Under the pieces are notes generated by a model. That model was given only the letters and a program-made list of their open reading frames with translations, was not told the DNA's origin and made no database searches. This document shows, one piece after another, positions 15,893 through 24,015 of a DNA stretch of 29,822 nt. Source of the stretch: Planctomycetota bacterium (GTDB lineage: Bacteria; Planctomycetota; Phycisphaerae; Sedimentisphaerales; UBA12454); contig JAHJUV010000093.1 of the NCBI GenBank assembly GCA_018828825.1, positions 1 through 29,822 of the forward strand. Reading direction: 5' to 3'. Position numbers and translations under genes: made by a program. Within the stretch, counting starts at the first letter, position 1. Each line of letters opens with the position of its first letter.

Positions 15893-16840
15893 CTATGAAA
15901 ACAATGCACTGACGGATTCATTTTTGTGTATCCGTTTTATGGCTTCGCCGAGAATATCCGAGACGCTAAGCACCTTAAGATTGGCAAGTTTCTTTACATT
16001 CGGCTTTAAGGGAACAGTGTCAGTAACCACGACTTCATCAATCGGCGAGCCGGCGATATTTTCCACCGCTTTGTCGCAGAACAAGCCGTGCGTCGCACCG
16101 ACAAAAACCTTTTTTGCGCCCCGCTCCTTGACAAGTTTGGCAGCGGTGCATATCGTACCGGCAGTTGTAATCATATCATCACACATCAGGATATTTCTAT
16201 CCTTTACCGCTCCGATAATTTCGCCGCACTGGACTTCCCTGCTGTTTATGCGTCTTTTGTGAATTATCGCCAGTTCTCCGTTGAGATGTGCGACATACCT
16301 TGCGGCCCTTTTGATATTTCCGACATCCGGCGAAACTATCGTCAGGTTGTCGATTTTTTTATCTTGGAAGTATTTTGTCAGCACCGGCTCGGCAAAAAGA
16401 TGGTCGACTGGAATATCGAAAAATCCCTGCAACTGAGCGGCGTGGAGGTCCATAGCAAGCACTCTATCGGCACCGGCGGTCGTTATCAAATTTGAAACCA
16501 GTTTGGCCGTTATGGGTACTCTGCCTTCGTCTTTCCTGTCCTGACGGGCATAGCCGAAATACGGTATAACCGCCGTAACCCTCTCTGCGCTTGCGCGTTT
16601 GAGACAATCGAGAAAAATCAGCATTTCAACAAGGTTGGCATCTACAGGGTCGCTGCCGGACTGAACAACGAAACAATCCTTGCCGCGGACATCGTCGGCA
16701 CATTTTATTATCTTTTCTCCATCGGGAAATTTCTCGATTTTCGCACAGCCGACGGACACGCCGAGATACTTGCATATTTTTGCCGTAAGTTCGGGATTAC
16801 TCGAACCGCTGAAAATCTTTATGTTATTATTTAGTGACAT
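15893..16840 (-). CDS. prs: Ribose-phosphate pyrophosphokinase (PRPP synthase)
   Basis: Makes PRPP from ribose 5-phosphate and ATP, the precursor of nucleotides, His and Trp. I start it at the ATG at 16840, not at the longer frame from 16870: AAGGGA lies about seven bases before it, the resulting 315 residues equal the E. coli length, and overlap with glmU is avoided (10-base gap). Motifs in order are FSGSSNPELTAKICKYLG, GYARQDRKDEGRVPITAK (flexible catalytic loop), AMDLHAAQLQGFFDIPVDHL, SPDVGNIKRA, and the PRPP-binding loop CDDMITTAGTI. Its place after glmU is conserved in many bacteria. Confidence 0.96.
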   Translation of the reverse strand: MSLNNNIKIFSGSSNPELTAKICKYLGVSVGCAKIEKFPDGEKIIKCADDVRGKDCFVVQSGSDPVDANLVEMLIFLDCLKRASAERVTAVIPYFGYARQDRKDEGRVPITAKLVSNLITTAGADRVLAMDLHAAQLQGFFDIPVDHLFAEPVLTKYFQDKKIDNLTIVSPDVGNIKRAARYVAHLNGELAIIHKRRINSREVQCGEIIGAVKDRNILMCDDMITTAGTICTAAKLVKERGAKKVFVGATHGLFCDKAVENIAGSPIDEVVVTDTVPLKPNVKKLANLKVLSVSDILGEAIKRIHKNESVSALFS

Positions 16841-16850
16841 CGCCAATCCC

Positions 16851-18071
16851 TTAAATCTTATTTTCCTCAATATTTTCCGAAGTTACCGCTGAGCCGGGTT
16901 TTATCTTAGTACCTGCTGGAACGTCAATCGGAGCAATGAGTGTTGACCCTGACCCGATGAAAACATTATCACCGATTTGGGTTAAATTAATTTTCTTGCC
17001 GTCGAAATTCGCCGTTATCGCGCCAGCGCCTATATCAGCATTTTTGCCCAGTTTTGCATCGCCTATATAACTGTGATGTCTTGCTCTGACGCCGTCGGCA
17101 AGCGATGAATTTTTCACTTCGGTAAAGACGCCCAGAACCACATCGTCTCCGAGCACTGTACCCTCGCGAAGATAGGCAAACGGCCCCACCCTGCAGGCAC
17201 TTCCTATTTTCACCCTGCCGTGAATATACGTAAATGGCTCAATAACCGTATCCTGTCCGATTTGGGTCCTCGCATCAATCCAGGTATTGGGCGGGTCAAC
17301 AATCGTTACGCCCGATTTCATAAACCTGTCCTGAATTCTGCTCTGCATAATCTTGCCTGCTTCGCTGAGCTGCTGACGGCTGTTGACACCCATCGCGTCC
17401 TCGGCAGCCACCGCGGTTACAGCAACAACCTTGTGGCCTGCCTCGATAATCAAATGCAGGGCATCGGTCAGATAATATTCCTTTTTAACATTGTCCGGCG
17501 TTATTTTATCCAGCGCCTCGAAGAGCATTTTGTTCTTGAAACAATAATAGCTCGGATTGACTTCCCTGATGGTTTTCTGCATTGGAGTGCAATCGCCGTC
17601 CTCGACGATACCCTGAATATTTCCATAACTGTCGCGGACAATCCTGCCGTAACCTTTCGGGTCGTCAAGAATCGCTGTGGCTAAAGTTGCGGCAGATGTC
17701 TCTTTTTGATGCTTTTCGATAAGGGTGTTCACTATTTCGGCCCTAATCAGGGGCATATCGCCGCAGATAACAAGTGTATCGCCAGCAAAATCGGCCAACT
17801 GGCTCTTGCAGCACATTACCGCATGGCCTGTGCCTTTTTGCTCGTTTTGTTCAATCCAGACAATATTTTTATCATCTTTAAAGTATTCAATTACCTGCTC
17901 TTTGCCGTAGCCGACAATTACATACAGTTTTTCAATGCCAGCCTTCCTGCAGGCATCGATTACATAAGCCAACATCGGCCTGCCGCAAACCTCGTGAAGA
18001 ACCTTAGGCAGTTTGGTATTCATCCGGCTGCTGACGCCGGCGGCCAAAATTATCGCTACTTTATCAGACAT
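16851..18071 (-). CDS. glmU: Bifunctional GlmU, short C-terminus
   Basis: Acetylates glucosamine-1-phosphate and then uridylylates it to UDP-GlcNAc, the entry sugar for peptidoglycan and for LpxA. The 406-residue protein has the nucleotidyltransferase domain (LAAGVSSRM at residues 9-17, PKVLHEVCGRPML, NEQKGTGHAV, ICGDMPLI) and a left-handed beta-helix with ARHHSYIGDAKLG, holding the acetyltransferase His, and GAGAITANFDGKK. It ends about 50 residues earlier than the E. coli enzyme (456), but the FIGSGSTLIAPI turn and a closing GSAVTS are present, so both active sites look complete. A short palindrome (18067-18079) spans the start codon. It is first of the protein genes in the long minus-strand block. 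Confidence 0.94.
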   Translation of the reverse strand: MSDKVAIILAAGVSSRMNTKLPKVLHEVCGRPMLAYVIDACRKAGIEKLYVIVGYGKEQVIEYFKDDKNIVWIEQNEQKGTGHAVMCCKSQLADFAGDTLVICGDMPLIRAEIVNTLIEKHQKETSAATLATAILDDPKGYGRIVRDSYGNIQGIVEDGDCTPMQKTIREVNPSYYCFKNKMLFEALDKITPDNVKKEYYLTDALHLIIEAGHKVVAVTAVAAEDAMGVNSRQQLSEAGKIMQSRIQDRFMKSGVTIVDPPNTWIDARTQIGQDTVIEPFTYIHGRVKIGSACRVGPFAYLREGTVLGDDVVLGVFTEVKNSSLADGVRARHHSYIGDAKLGKNADIGAGAITANFDGKKINLTQIGDNVFIGSGSTLIAPIDVPAGTKIKPGSAVTSENIEENKI

Positions 18072-18103
18072 AATATGTCGCCTTTTATTTTTAACATTTC
18101 CAA

Positions 18104-18175
18104 CTACCCGGCCAGGACTCGAACCTGGAATGGGGGCACCAAAAGCCTCTGTGTTACCAATTACACCACCGGGTA
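18104..18175 (-). tRNA. tRNA-Gln (anticodon TTG)
   Basis: The minus strand folds as a 72-base cloverleaf. The acceptor stem TACCCGG/CCGGGTA has seven pairs, with discriminator G. The D stem is GTGT/ACAC around AATTGGTA. The anticodon loop is TTTTGGT with TTG at positions 34-36. The T stem is CCAGG/CCTGG around TTCGAGT. CCA is not encoded. One odd point: the anticodon stem GAGGC/GCCCC has an A-C mismatch at its second pair. It lies 32 bases upstream of glmU and is probably cotranscribed with it. Confidence 0.9.
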
Positions 18176-18280
18176 TAAGTCTTTAGAAGTTAAATAGTTA
18201 AGATTAAACATTAAAAACTGCATATTAAAGACAAAACAGCTCTTCAATATAAAACCCCAAATTTTCAATTTATCTGTTTT

Positions 18281-18385
18281 CACGGTGGCCGTTCAGTACG
18301 AGCCGGTTGGGTCCTGTCGGAGGCTTGAGCCGGCTATGCCGTGATACTACCGGCCCCACATTCCTATTGTTACCCCGTTCGACAG
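18281..18385 (-). ncRNA. Candidate structured RNA or operon leader, unidentified
   Basis: A GC-rich island within AT-rich flanks. Nested helices can form: 287-291 with 351-355 (GGCCG/CGGCC), 295-298 with 345-348 (AGTA/TACT), 301-306 with 330-335 (AGCCGG/CCGGCT), and a small hairpin 312-314/319-321 (coordinates +18000). Two further helices would cross these: 281-285 with 339-343 (CACGG/CCGTG), and the apical 314-319 with 380-385 (CTGTCG/CGACAG). A minus-strand promoter lies just upstream, so I place the RNA on that strand, as the 5' leader of the tRNA-Gln-glmU operon or a separate small RNA. I found no match to SRP RNA, 6S, tmRNA, RNase P or the riboswitches I know by sight. Confidence 0.4.
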
Positions 18386-18398
18386 CAACTTGAGCGAT

Positions 18399-18427
18399 AC
18401 TATACTGGAGCGTTATCGGCAAAGCAA
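18399..18427 (-). promoter_or_regulatory. Candidate promoter of the tRNA-Gln-glmU-...-lpxA block
   Basis: On the minus strand TTGCTT (18422-18427) and TATAGT (18399-18404, five of six) are separated by exactly 17 bases. Transcription would begin near 18392 and run through the GC-rich element, tRNA-Gln and glmU. Confidence 0.5.
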
Positions 18428-18524
18428 GAAATTTCCTGCAATAAATATATGGTTTTTAGTACTGATAATGAGGATTTTTGCCGACAATATCTAAAATTAT
18501 AGAACAGATAAAAACAGCCTTTAA

Positions 18525-18553
18525 TTGACTTATGGCCGGAATAGGTATAAAAT
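18525..18553 (+). promoter_or_regulatory. Promoter of the polysaccharide operon
   Basis: TTGACT (18525-18530, five of six) and TAAAAT (18548-18553, five of six) are spaced by 17 bases. An overlapping TATAAA at 18546 is an alternative -10 with a 15-base spacer. The leader to the rmlA ATG is about 28 bases and contains a strong AAGGAG. Confidence 0.65.
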
Positions 18554-18587
18554 CCCGTCAAATTCGCTTCTTAAAAGGAGAAACTTT

Positions 18588-19313
18588 ATGGATATTAAAG
18601 GTGTAGTGCTTGCCGGCGGGACAGGCTCACGGCTTATGCCCCTGACAAAGGTTACAAACAAACACCTGCTGGCCGTTGGGAAAAAACCGATGATTTATTA
18701 CCCCATCGAAAAACTCGTCTCGGCTGGAATCAAGGAAATCCTTATTGTAACCGGCGTCGACCATATGGGAGACATTGTAAACCTGCTCGGCTCAGGCAGG
18801 AATTTTTCCTGCCGGTTCACTTATAAAGTTCAGGACCAGGCAGGCGGCATTGCTCAGGCACTTGCCCTTGCAGAGAATTTCGCAAACAATTGCGGCATTG
18901 CCGCTATTCTCGGCGATAATATCTTCAAAGCCTCTTTGAAACCTTATCTGAAAAAATTTGCCGCTCAGAAAAAAGGGGCAAGAGTACTGCTCAAAAAAGT
19001 CGCAAACCCCCAGCGTTTCGGCGTTGCTGAAGTCTCTAAAAACGGCGTAACAAAAATCCTCGAAAAACCGAAAAAGCCCAAGACAAATTATGCCGTTACA
19101 GGAATTTACTTTTATGATAATTCCGTCTTCAACATAATAAGAACGCTGAAGCCTTCCGGCCGCGGCGAACTGGAAATCACAGATGTAAATAATACTTATA
19201 TCAGCCGTAATCAGCTCAAGTACGATATGCTCCCCGGTTGGTGGACGGATGCGGGCACGTTCGAGTCCCTCGGCGTTGCAAACAAATTAGTCGCCAAGGA
19301 CCCGCCGAAATGA
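18588..19313 (+). CDS. rmlA: Glucose-1-phosphate thymidylyltransferase, short RmlA
   Basis: Makes dTDP-glucose from glucose-1-phosphate and dTTP, the first step to dTDP-rhamnose and related sugars. I start at the ATG at 18588, which has AAGGAG seven bases before it; the open frame extends upstream to 18525, but that stretch overlaps the promoter. The 241 residues carry VVLAGGTGSRLMPLT (6-20), NKHLLAVGKKPMIYYPI, QAGGIAQAL, ILGDNIF, and GYDMLPGWWTDAG-like ending KYDMLPGWWTDAGTFESL. It lacks the roughly 50 C-terminal residues of the 290-residue enterobacterial enzyme and so belongs to the short type. It overlaps rmlD by four bases (ATGA). Confidence 0.92.
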   Translation: MDIKGVVLAGGTGSRLMPLTKVTNKHLLAVGKKPMIYYPIEKLVSAGIKEILIVTGVDHMGDIVNLLGSGRNFSCRFTYKVQDQAGGIAQALALAENFANNCGIAAILGDNIFKASLKPYLKKFAAQKKGARVLLKKVANPQRFGVAEVSKNGVTKILEKPKKPKTNYAVTGIYFYDNSVFNIIRTLKPSGRGELEITDVNNTYISRNQLKYDMLPGWWTDAGTFESLGVANKLVAKDPPK

Positions 19314-20155
19314 CAATCAGTCCTGAAAGAATAGTTCTTCTCGGCGCTAATGGTATGCTCGGCTCTGAAATCCGCTGTTTATGCGATAATGATAATTTAA
19401 CAGCTTTCGATTTGCCTGATTTCGATATCACAGATAAAAACCAGCTTGAACGAGCACTTGAAAAAGCGGATATCGTTATTAACTGTACGGCATATACGAA
19501 TGTGGAAAAGGCCGAGACGGAATCCGAGCAGGCATTTAAAGTAAATGCCGAGGCCGTTGGAAATCTTGCCCAGTTAGCCCGAAAGAATAATGTCTACGTC
19601 ATTCACATAAGCACCGATTTTGTCTTCGACGGAGAAAAAGAGGCGCCTTACCTTGAAACAGACAAGCCCAACCCGATAAATGTCTATGGCAAAAGCAAAC
19701 TCGACGGCGAAACGCTTTTAACAAAAAATCATAATAATTTTGCTATAATTCGTGTTCAGTGGACTTATGGCAAAAACGGCACTAATTTTATAGCCAAGCT
19801 CGTTTCGCTGGCCAAACAGAAAGACAGCTTGAAAGTAGTTAACGACCAGTTCGGCTCGCCTACCTCGACACAGGAGGCGGCGGAGGCTATTGTCGAATTG
19901 GCTGTAAAAAAACCGCAGGGCCTTTTTCATTACGCCGCGGCAGGGTTCGCCAGCCGATACGATGCGGCGAAATTCACCTTTGAAAAACTGAAATTAAACG
20001 CAAAAATCCTTCCGTGCAAATCGAACGAGTTTCCAACCGCAGCAAAAAGACCTTTGAACAGCAGGTTCTGCTGTGATAAAATACAGGCCTTGCTTGATAA
20101 ACCGATAGAAGAATGGCAAAAACCACTTGAAAGGTTTTTAAAAACTATACAATGA
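19310..20155 (+). CDS. rmlD: dTDP-4-dehydrorhamnose reductase
   Basis: Reduces dTDP-4-dehydrorhamnose to dTDP-L-rhamnose. I start at the ATG at 19310 overlapping the rmlA stop (ATGA); the longer frame from 19238 lies inside rmlA. The 281-residue protein is an extended short-chain dehydrogenase with GANGMLGSEI near the N-terminus, NCTAYTNVEKAE, STDFVFDGEKEAPY and the catalytic Tyr126-x3-Lys130 in VYGKSKLDGE, all RmlD hallmarks. It overlaps rmlB by four bases. Confidence 0.94.
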   Translation: MTISPERIVLLGANGMLGSEIRCLCDNDNLTAFDLPDFDITDKNQLERALEKADIVINCTAYTNVEKAETESEQAFKVNAEAVGNLAQLARKNNVYVIHISTDFVFDGEKEAPYLETDKPNPINVYGKSKLDGETLLTKNHNNFAIIRVQWTYGKNGTNFIAKLVSLAKQKDSLKVVNDQFGSPTSTQEAAEAIVELAVKKPQGLFHYAAAGFASRYDAAKFTFEKLKLNAKILPCKSNEFPTAAKRPLNSRFCCDKIQALLDKPIEEWQKPLERFLKTIQ

Positions 20156-21165
20156 AAAGAATTCTTGTTACAGGCGGTGCGGGCTTTATAGGCAGCAATT
20201 TCGTCAGATGGATTCTGGCCAATCAGCCCGACTGCTTCATTGTCAATCTGGACAAGCTCACCTACGCCGGCAATCTTGAAAATCTCGAAGGGTTTCTAAA
20301 GAATCCCAACCATATTTTCGTCAAAGCCGATATATGCGACGGCAAAACGGTAGAAGAACTAATCGATAAGCACAAAATTCAGGCGATTATCAATTTTGCC
20401 GCAGAAAGTCACGTTGACCGTTCAATTACAAGCCCTAAAATTTTTGTAGAAACCAATGTTGCCGGCACGCTTACCCTGCTTCAGGCCGCCTGCGATAAAA
20501 AAATCGAGCGTTTTATACAAATTTCAACCGATGAAATTTACGGTGAGCTTGGCCCGACCGGAAAATTTACCGAAGAGACTCCTCTTTCCCCCAATTCACC
20601 ATATTCAGCAAGCAAAGCGGCGGCAGACTTTCTCGTAAAGGCATTCGGTCATACCTGGGAGCTGAACTACAACATAACCCGCTGTTCGAATAATTACGGC
20701 CCGTTCCAGTTTCCCGAAAAGATGATTCCGCTTATGATAAATAACGCCTTGAACGATAAACCACTGCCAGTTTACGGCGACGGCTCGAATGTTCGCGACT
20801 GGATTCACGTCGAGGACCACTGCAAAGCTGTCTGGAAGGTTCTGACTGATGGAAAACCCGGCGAAATCTATAATATCGGCTCAAGCAATGAAAAAACAAA
20901 TCTTGAAGTAGTAAAAACGATACTTAATCTTGTCGGAAAACCCGAATCGCTGATAACATTCGTCAAGGACCGGCCCGGCCACGACAGGCGATATGCCATA
21001 GATTCATCGAAAATTAACTCCCAGCTCGGCTGGCACGCTGTGATAAAATTCGAGCAGGGAATAAAAAATACAATCGACTGGTATCTGCAAAATAAAAAAT
21101 GGCTGGCCGATGTAACCAGCGGCCATTACCAACAGTATTATCAGCAGATGTATGCCAATCGTTAA
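20152..21165 (+). CDS. rmlB: dTDP-glucose 4,6-dehydratase
   Basis: Converts dTDP-glucose to dTDP-4-keto-6-deoxyglucose, the branch point for many deoxysugars. The 337-residue protein has the NAD motif TGGAGFIGSN (7-16), the catalytic STDEIYGE triad segment (Asp127-Glu128), Tyr151-x3-Lys155, CSNNYGPFQFPEKMIPLMI, and DWIHVEDHC. Start and length are normal. The ATG overlaps the rmlD stop. RmlC is not beside it; the only 3,5-epimerase in the window is at 27947. Confidence 0.96.
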   Translation: MKRILVTGGAGFIGSNFVRWILANQPDCFIVNLDKLTYAGNLENLEGFLKNPNHIFVKADICDGKTVEELIDKHKIQAIINFAAESHVDRSITSPKIFVETNVAGTLTLLQAACDKKIERFIQISTDEIYGELGPTGKFTEETPLSPNSPYSASKAAADFLVKAFGHTWELNYNITRCSNNYGPFQFPEKMIPLMINNALNDKPLPVYGDGSNVRDWIHVEDHCKAVWKVLTDGKPGEIYNIGSSNEKTNLEVVKTILNLVGKPESLITFVKDRPGHDRRYAIDSSKINSQLGWHAVIKFEQGIKNTIDWYLQNKKWLADVTSGHYQQYYQQMYANR

Positions 21166-21171
21166 AATGCT

Positions 21172-22314
21172 ATGCGAGACGGAAAAATTATCATAGCAAG
21201 ACTTTGGCCGGGATACTGGGGCGGAGTACCTTCCGATGCCGACGTGGTAGTCGGTATAAATCCTGAAAAATATCAAACGATAATTATACATCTTACAAAA
21301 AACAGCTCCAATCCCAATACTTACGAACAGAAAGGCAAAAAAGTTTTTTACTTAACCGACAAATCTTCCTGGGGATACTTAAGATTTCTTGCTGTCCCAA
21401 AGCTGGCAACTCTGCTTAAGAAACAAGGGGTCGATATTCTTCACTGCCATAAGCACAAGTCAACCATTCAAGGTGTTTTGGCTGCTAAACTTGCCGGCGT
21501 ACCTATAATAATAGCACATGTCCACGGATTGGGCAGAACGCGAAACATAAAAAGAAAACTGCTTAATTTTTTGCTTTTGCGATATGTCGACAAAATTTTG
21601 GCCGTAGGAGAGGCAACGAGAAAGGATATCCTGCAAAGCAATCCGTCGATTAAACCTGAAAAGGTAATCAACATAGGCAATTCGATAGATTTGGATTATT
21701 TTTCTTCTGCCCGTTATAATAAACAAACTGCCCGCAGACAATTTGGCGTCTCTGAAAATTCTTTTGTTTTTGCTACGGCCGGCAGGCTTGCACCAACTAA
21801 AGGTCAGCACTATTTAATCTCGGCATTTGCACGGATAAAAAAACAATTAACTAATGCTGAATTGCTCATCGTCGGCACAGGCGAGCTGAAAGACGAACTT
21901 GCAAAGCAGGCTGCTGATTGGGGCTGCGATTCATCTGTTCATTTTCTCGGCCGTATCAAGAATATGCCGGAATTTTACAGTGCAATCGACGTGTTTGTCC
22001 TGCCATCGGTCGCAGAGGGCCTGCCCCGAACGCTTATCGAGGCAATGGCGGCAGGTGTTTTATGCATAGCAAGCGACATCGGCAGCATTCCTGAAATTCT
22101 TGACAACGGCCGATTGGGACTTCTTGTACCGGCCAAAAACGCAGACGCCCTCGCGGATGCTATGCTAAAAACAATAAATATGACGCCGCAGGAAAAAGAA
22201 ACTATTATTATCAGCGCAAAAGAATATATTAAAACAAACTACAGCCACAATGTTATGATAAAAAGAATTGAAAAAATATATGATACTCTTGTCGATGAAA
22301 AAATAAGACAATAA
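21172..22314 (+). CDS. Glycosyltransferase family 4
   Basis: GT-B retaining glycosyltransferase that would add a sugar from a nucleotide donor to a growing surface glycan on the cytoplasmic face. The 380-residue protein has an N-terminal acceptor domain (about 1-185, with DILHCHKHKSTIQG and HVHGLGRT) and a C-terminal donor domain (GRLAPTKGQHYLISAF, LLIVGTGE, HFLGRI, then Glu282-x7-Glu290 in EGLPRTLIEAMA). No transmembrane segment. It starts 6 bases after rmlB. Donor and acceptor cannot be read from sequence. Confidence 0.88.
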   Translation: MRDGKIIIARLWPGYWGGVPSDADVVVGINPEKYQTIIIHLTKNSSNPNTYEQKGKKVFYLTDKSSWGYLRFLAVPKLATLLKKQGVDILHCHKHKSTIQGVLAAKLAGVPIIIAHVHGLGRTRNIKRKLLNFLLLRYVDKILAVGEATRKDILQSNPSIKPEKVINIGNSIDLDYFSSARYNKQTARRQFGVSENSFVFATAGRLAPTKGQHYLISAFARIKKQLTNAELLIVGTGELKDELAKQAADWGCDSSVHFLGRIKNMPEFYSAIDVFVLPSVAEGLPRTLIEAMAAGVLCIASDIGSIPEILDNGRLGLLVPAKNADALADAMLKTINMTPQEKETIIISAKEYIKTNYSHNVMIKRIEKIYDTLVDEKIRQ

Positions 22315-22333
22315 CAAAGATTAAGGAGCAGTT

Positions 22334-23032
22334 ATGAACGTTCATCCCAAATATCCGGGGTTTCTACCGGGGTTTTTAAGGACAGGTTGGTCTGTCGGTA
22401 GAAAAATAAACAAACTGATACCACAACTTCTGACCGAACAACAGATACAACAGCTCAAAGCTGTCGAAGGACACACAACACTTGAACAATGTGCCACTTT
22501 GTTTTATTTGGCCTATACCAATACAAAAACAGCCGGCAGTATAGTTGAAATCGGTTCATTCAAAGGAAAATCGACCTGCTGGATGGCTAAAGCCCTCCAA
22601 ATCGCAGGTGCGAATGAAAAAATTGCTGCCGTCGATCCTCATATTAATACACGCGACCACCATGTTGTGCCGGATTATAAAGAAGAATCAAGCTACGATG
22701 CTTTTTTAAATAATTTAAAAAATTGCGGCATAGACCAATACGTAGAACCAATTAAAAAAACATCTCAGGACGCCGCTGAAAACTGGAACCAGCCGATAAA
22801 ACTGCTTTTTATCGACGGCTCACATCTTTACGACGACGTAATGCTCGACCTGAAACTCTGGGAACCCAGATTAATGCAGGGAGGGATTGTCGTGATGCAC
22901 GATACAAAACCTTTTGGTCCAAGAATAGCCGTGCGGCGAGCAATGGATGACTACATCGTTAAAAGCAAACGATTTAAGGAAATGCTCCAGCTTGCGAATA
23001 TGGCTTGTTTCGTGAAAACTAAATCTGCTTAA
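22334..23032 (+). CDS. Class I SAM-dependent methyltransferase, glycan-linked type
   Basis: A 232-residue methyltransferase with a Rossmann SAM site, IVEIGSFKGKSTCWMA at about residues 70-85, AAVDPH after the next strand, LLFIDGSHLYDDVMLDL, and GGIVVMHDTKPFG. This is the pattern of the family often found in polysaccharide clusters, where members methylate sugar hydroxyls or glycan ends. The acidic residues of IDGSHLYDD and HD could bind a metal. GGAG lies before the ATG. Its exact target is unknown. Confidence 0.82.
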   Translation: MNVHPKYPGFLPGFLRTGWSVGRKINKLIPQLLTEQQIQQLKAVEGHTTLEQCATLFYLAYTNTKTAGSIVEIGSFKGKSTCWMAKALQIAGANEKIAAVDPHINTRDHHVVPDYKEESSYDAFLNNLKNCGIDQYVEPIKKTSQDAAENWNQPIKLLFIDGSHLYDDVMLDLKLWEPRLMQGGIVVMHDTKPFGPRIAVRRAMDDYIVKSKRFKEMLQLANMACFVKTKSA

Positions 23033-23041
23033 AGTGACACA

Positions 23042-24001
23042 ATGCCGACAATAAGCGTAATAATACCAACATATAATCGAGGTTATATTGTCCAGCGGGC
23101 AATAGACAGCATTTTAATACAAAGTCTTTCCAATTTTGAAATTATTGCCGTCGATGACGGTTCGACAGACAATACCCGTATAGTCATTGAATCTGTCAAA
23201 GACAGCCGCATAAAATACGTTTATAAGCCTAACGGCGGCGTATCAAGCGCCCGTAATGTCGGTATGGCCCAGGCGACAGGAAAATACATCGCTTTTCTCG
23301 ATTCAGATGATACATGGCCGGTGGATTTTCTTAAGATAATGACCGCAAAGCTCGAGCAAAACAGGGATTTTGGCGTCGCATATGCCGCGACAAAAATTAA
23401 TAACAGCGAAGAAGACAAAACAGGCCGGCCATCCTATATTGAAAGATATGTATCGGGTTCCATTACAAAGAAACTTTTCAAAAATAGTTTCGTCTGGCCG
23501 ATGGCCGTACTTATACGCAGAGACGTCCTGAAAGACTTTTGGTTTGATGAAGCACTGAAGAATTCCGACGACAATGACGCCTTTTTGAGACTTTCTGTCC
23601 GCACAAAATTTTTATTTGTTCCTGATATTATCGTTTTAAGATATTCAAGCGAAGATGCGCATTCAAAAGCATCTTATATTTCAGGTTCATGCAACAGGGC
23701 AAGGTCGCTTGAAAGATTCTATTTTAAACTTGGCGGAGATAAATTCGTTTCTCGAAAGGCCGCTTTTAGCAAAATAAGCAGAGTATATCGCAGAGCAGCG
23801 GAACGCCATCGGAAAGGCGGATACCGCATCGCCGCCGTAGAACTCTATAAGAAAGCTGTTTCTTATCAGCCGTTTGATATACGGTTATATATCGGTGTAA
23901 TTAAAGCTCTTCTCACCAACAGTCCTAAAGGTATAAATCCGCATTGGTCTCTGCCGGAACCACTCGGTGAACCTTTATGCCACTTAAAGAGCAAGGCATA
24001 A
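23042..24001 (+). CDS. Glycosyltransferase family 2 with helical tail
   Basis: Inverting GT-A glycosyltransferase. The 319-residue protein opens ISVIIPTYNRG, continues AVDDGSTDNT and KPNGGVSSARNVGM, and has the metal/nucleotide motif FLDSDD (Asp87, Asp89, Asp90). After residue 230 there is a basic helical tail resembling a tetratricopeptide unit (RIAAVELYKKAVSYQP, then IRLYIGVIKAL) and ending with a Trp-Ser-Leu-Pro-Glu-Pro-Leu segment. A copy of this tail reappears in the next mini-gene. It starts 9 bases after the methyltransferase stop. Confidence 0.9.
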   Translation: MPTISVIIPTYNRGYIVQRAIDSILIQSLSNFEIIAVDDGSTDNTRIVIESVKDSRIKYVYKPNGGVSSARNVGMAQATGKYIAFLDSDDTWPVDFLKIMTAKLEQNRDFGVAYAATKINNSEEDKTGRPSYIERYVSGSITKKLFKNSFVWPMAVLIRRDVLKDFWFDEALKNSDDNDAFLRLSVRTKFLFVPDIIVLRYSSEDAHSKASYISGSCNRARSLERFYFKLGGDKFVSRKAAFSKISRVYRRAAERHRKGGYRIAAVELYKKAVSYQPFDIRLYIGVIKALLTNSPKGINPHWSLPEPLGEPLCHLKSKA

Positions 24002-24015
24002 ACTCTGGAGAAAAA

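Noticed and set aside
16841..16870. Ten-residue N-terminal extension of prs
   Set aside because: It would overlap glmU, has no better ribosome site, and the shorter start gives the exact usual length of 315 residues.
18067..18079. Perfect 13-bp palindrome GACATA-A-TATGTC over the glmU start codon
   Set aside because: Short and AT-rich; a hairpin would have only four or five weak pairs, so no regulatory claim is justified.
18286..18360. Identification of the GC-rich element as SRP RNA, 6S RNA or 5S rRNA
   Set aside because: The conserved SRP apical loop, the 6S bulge pattern and the 5S loop sequences are absent on both strands.
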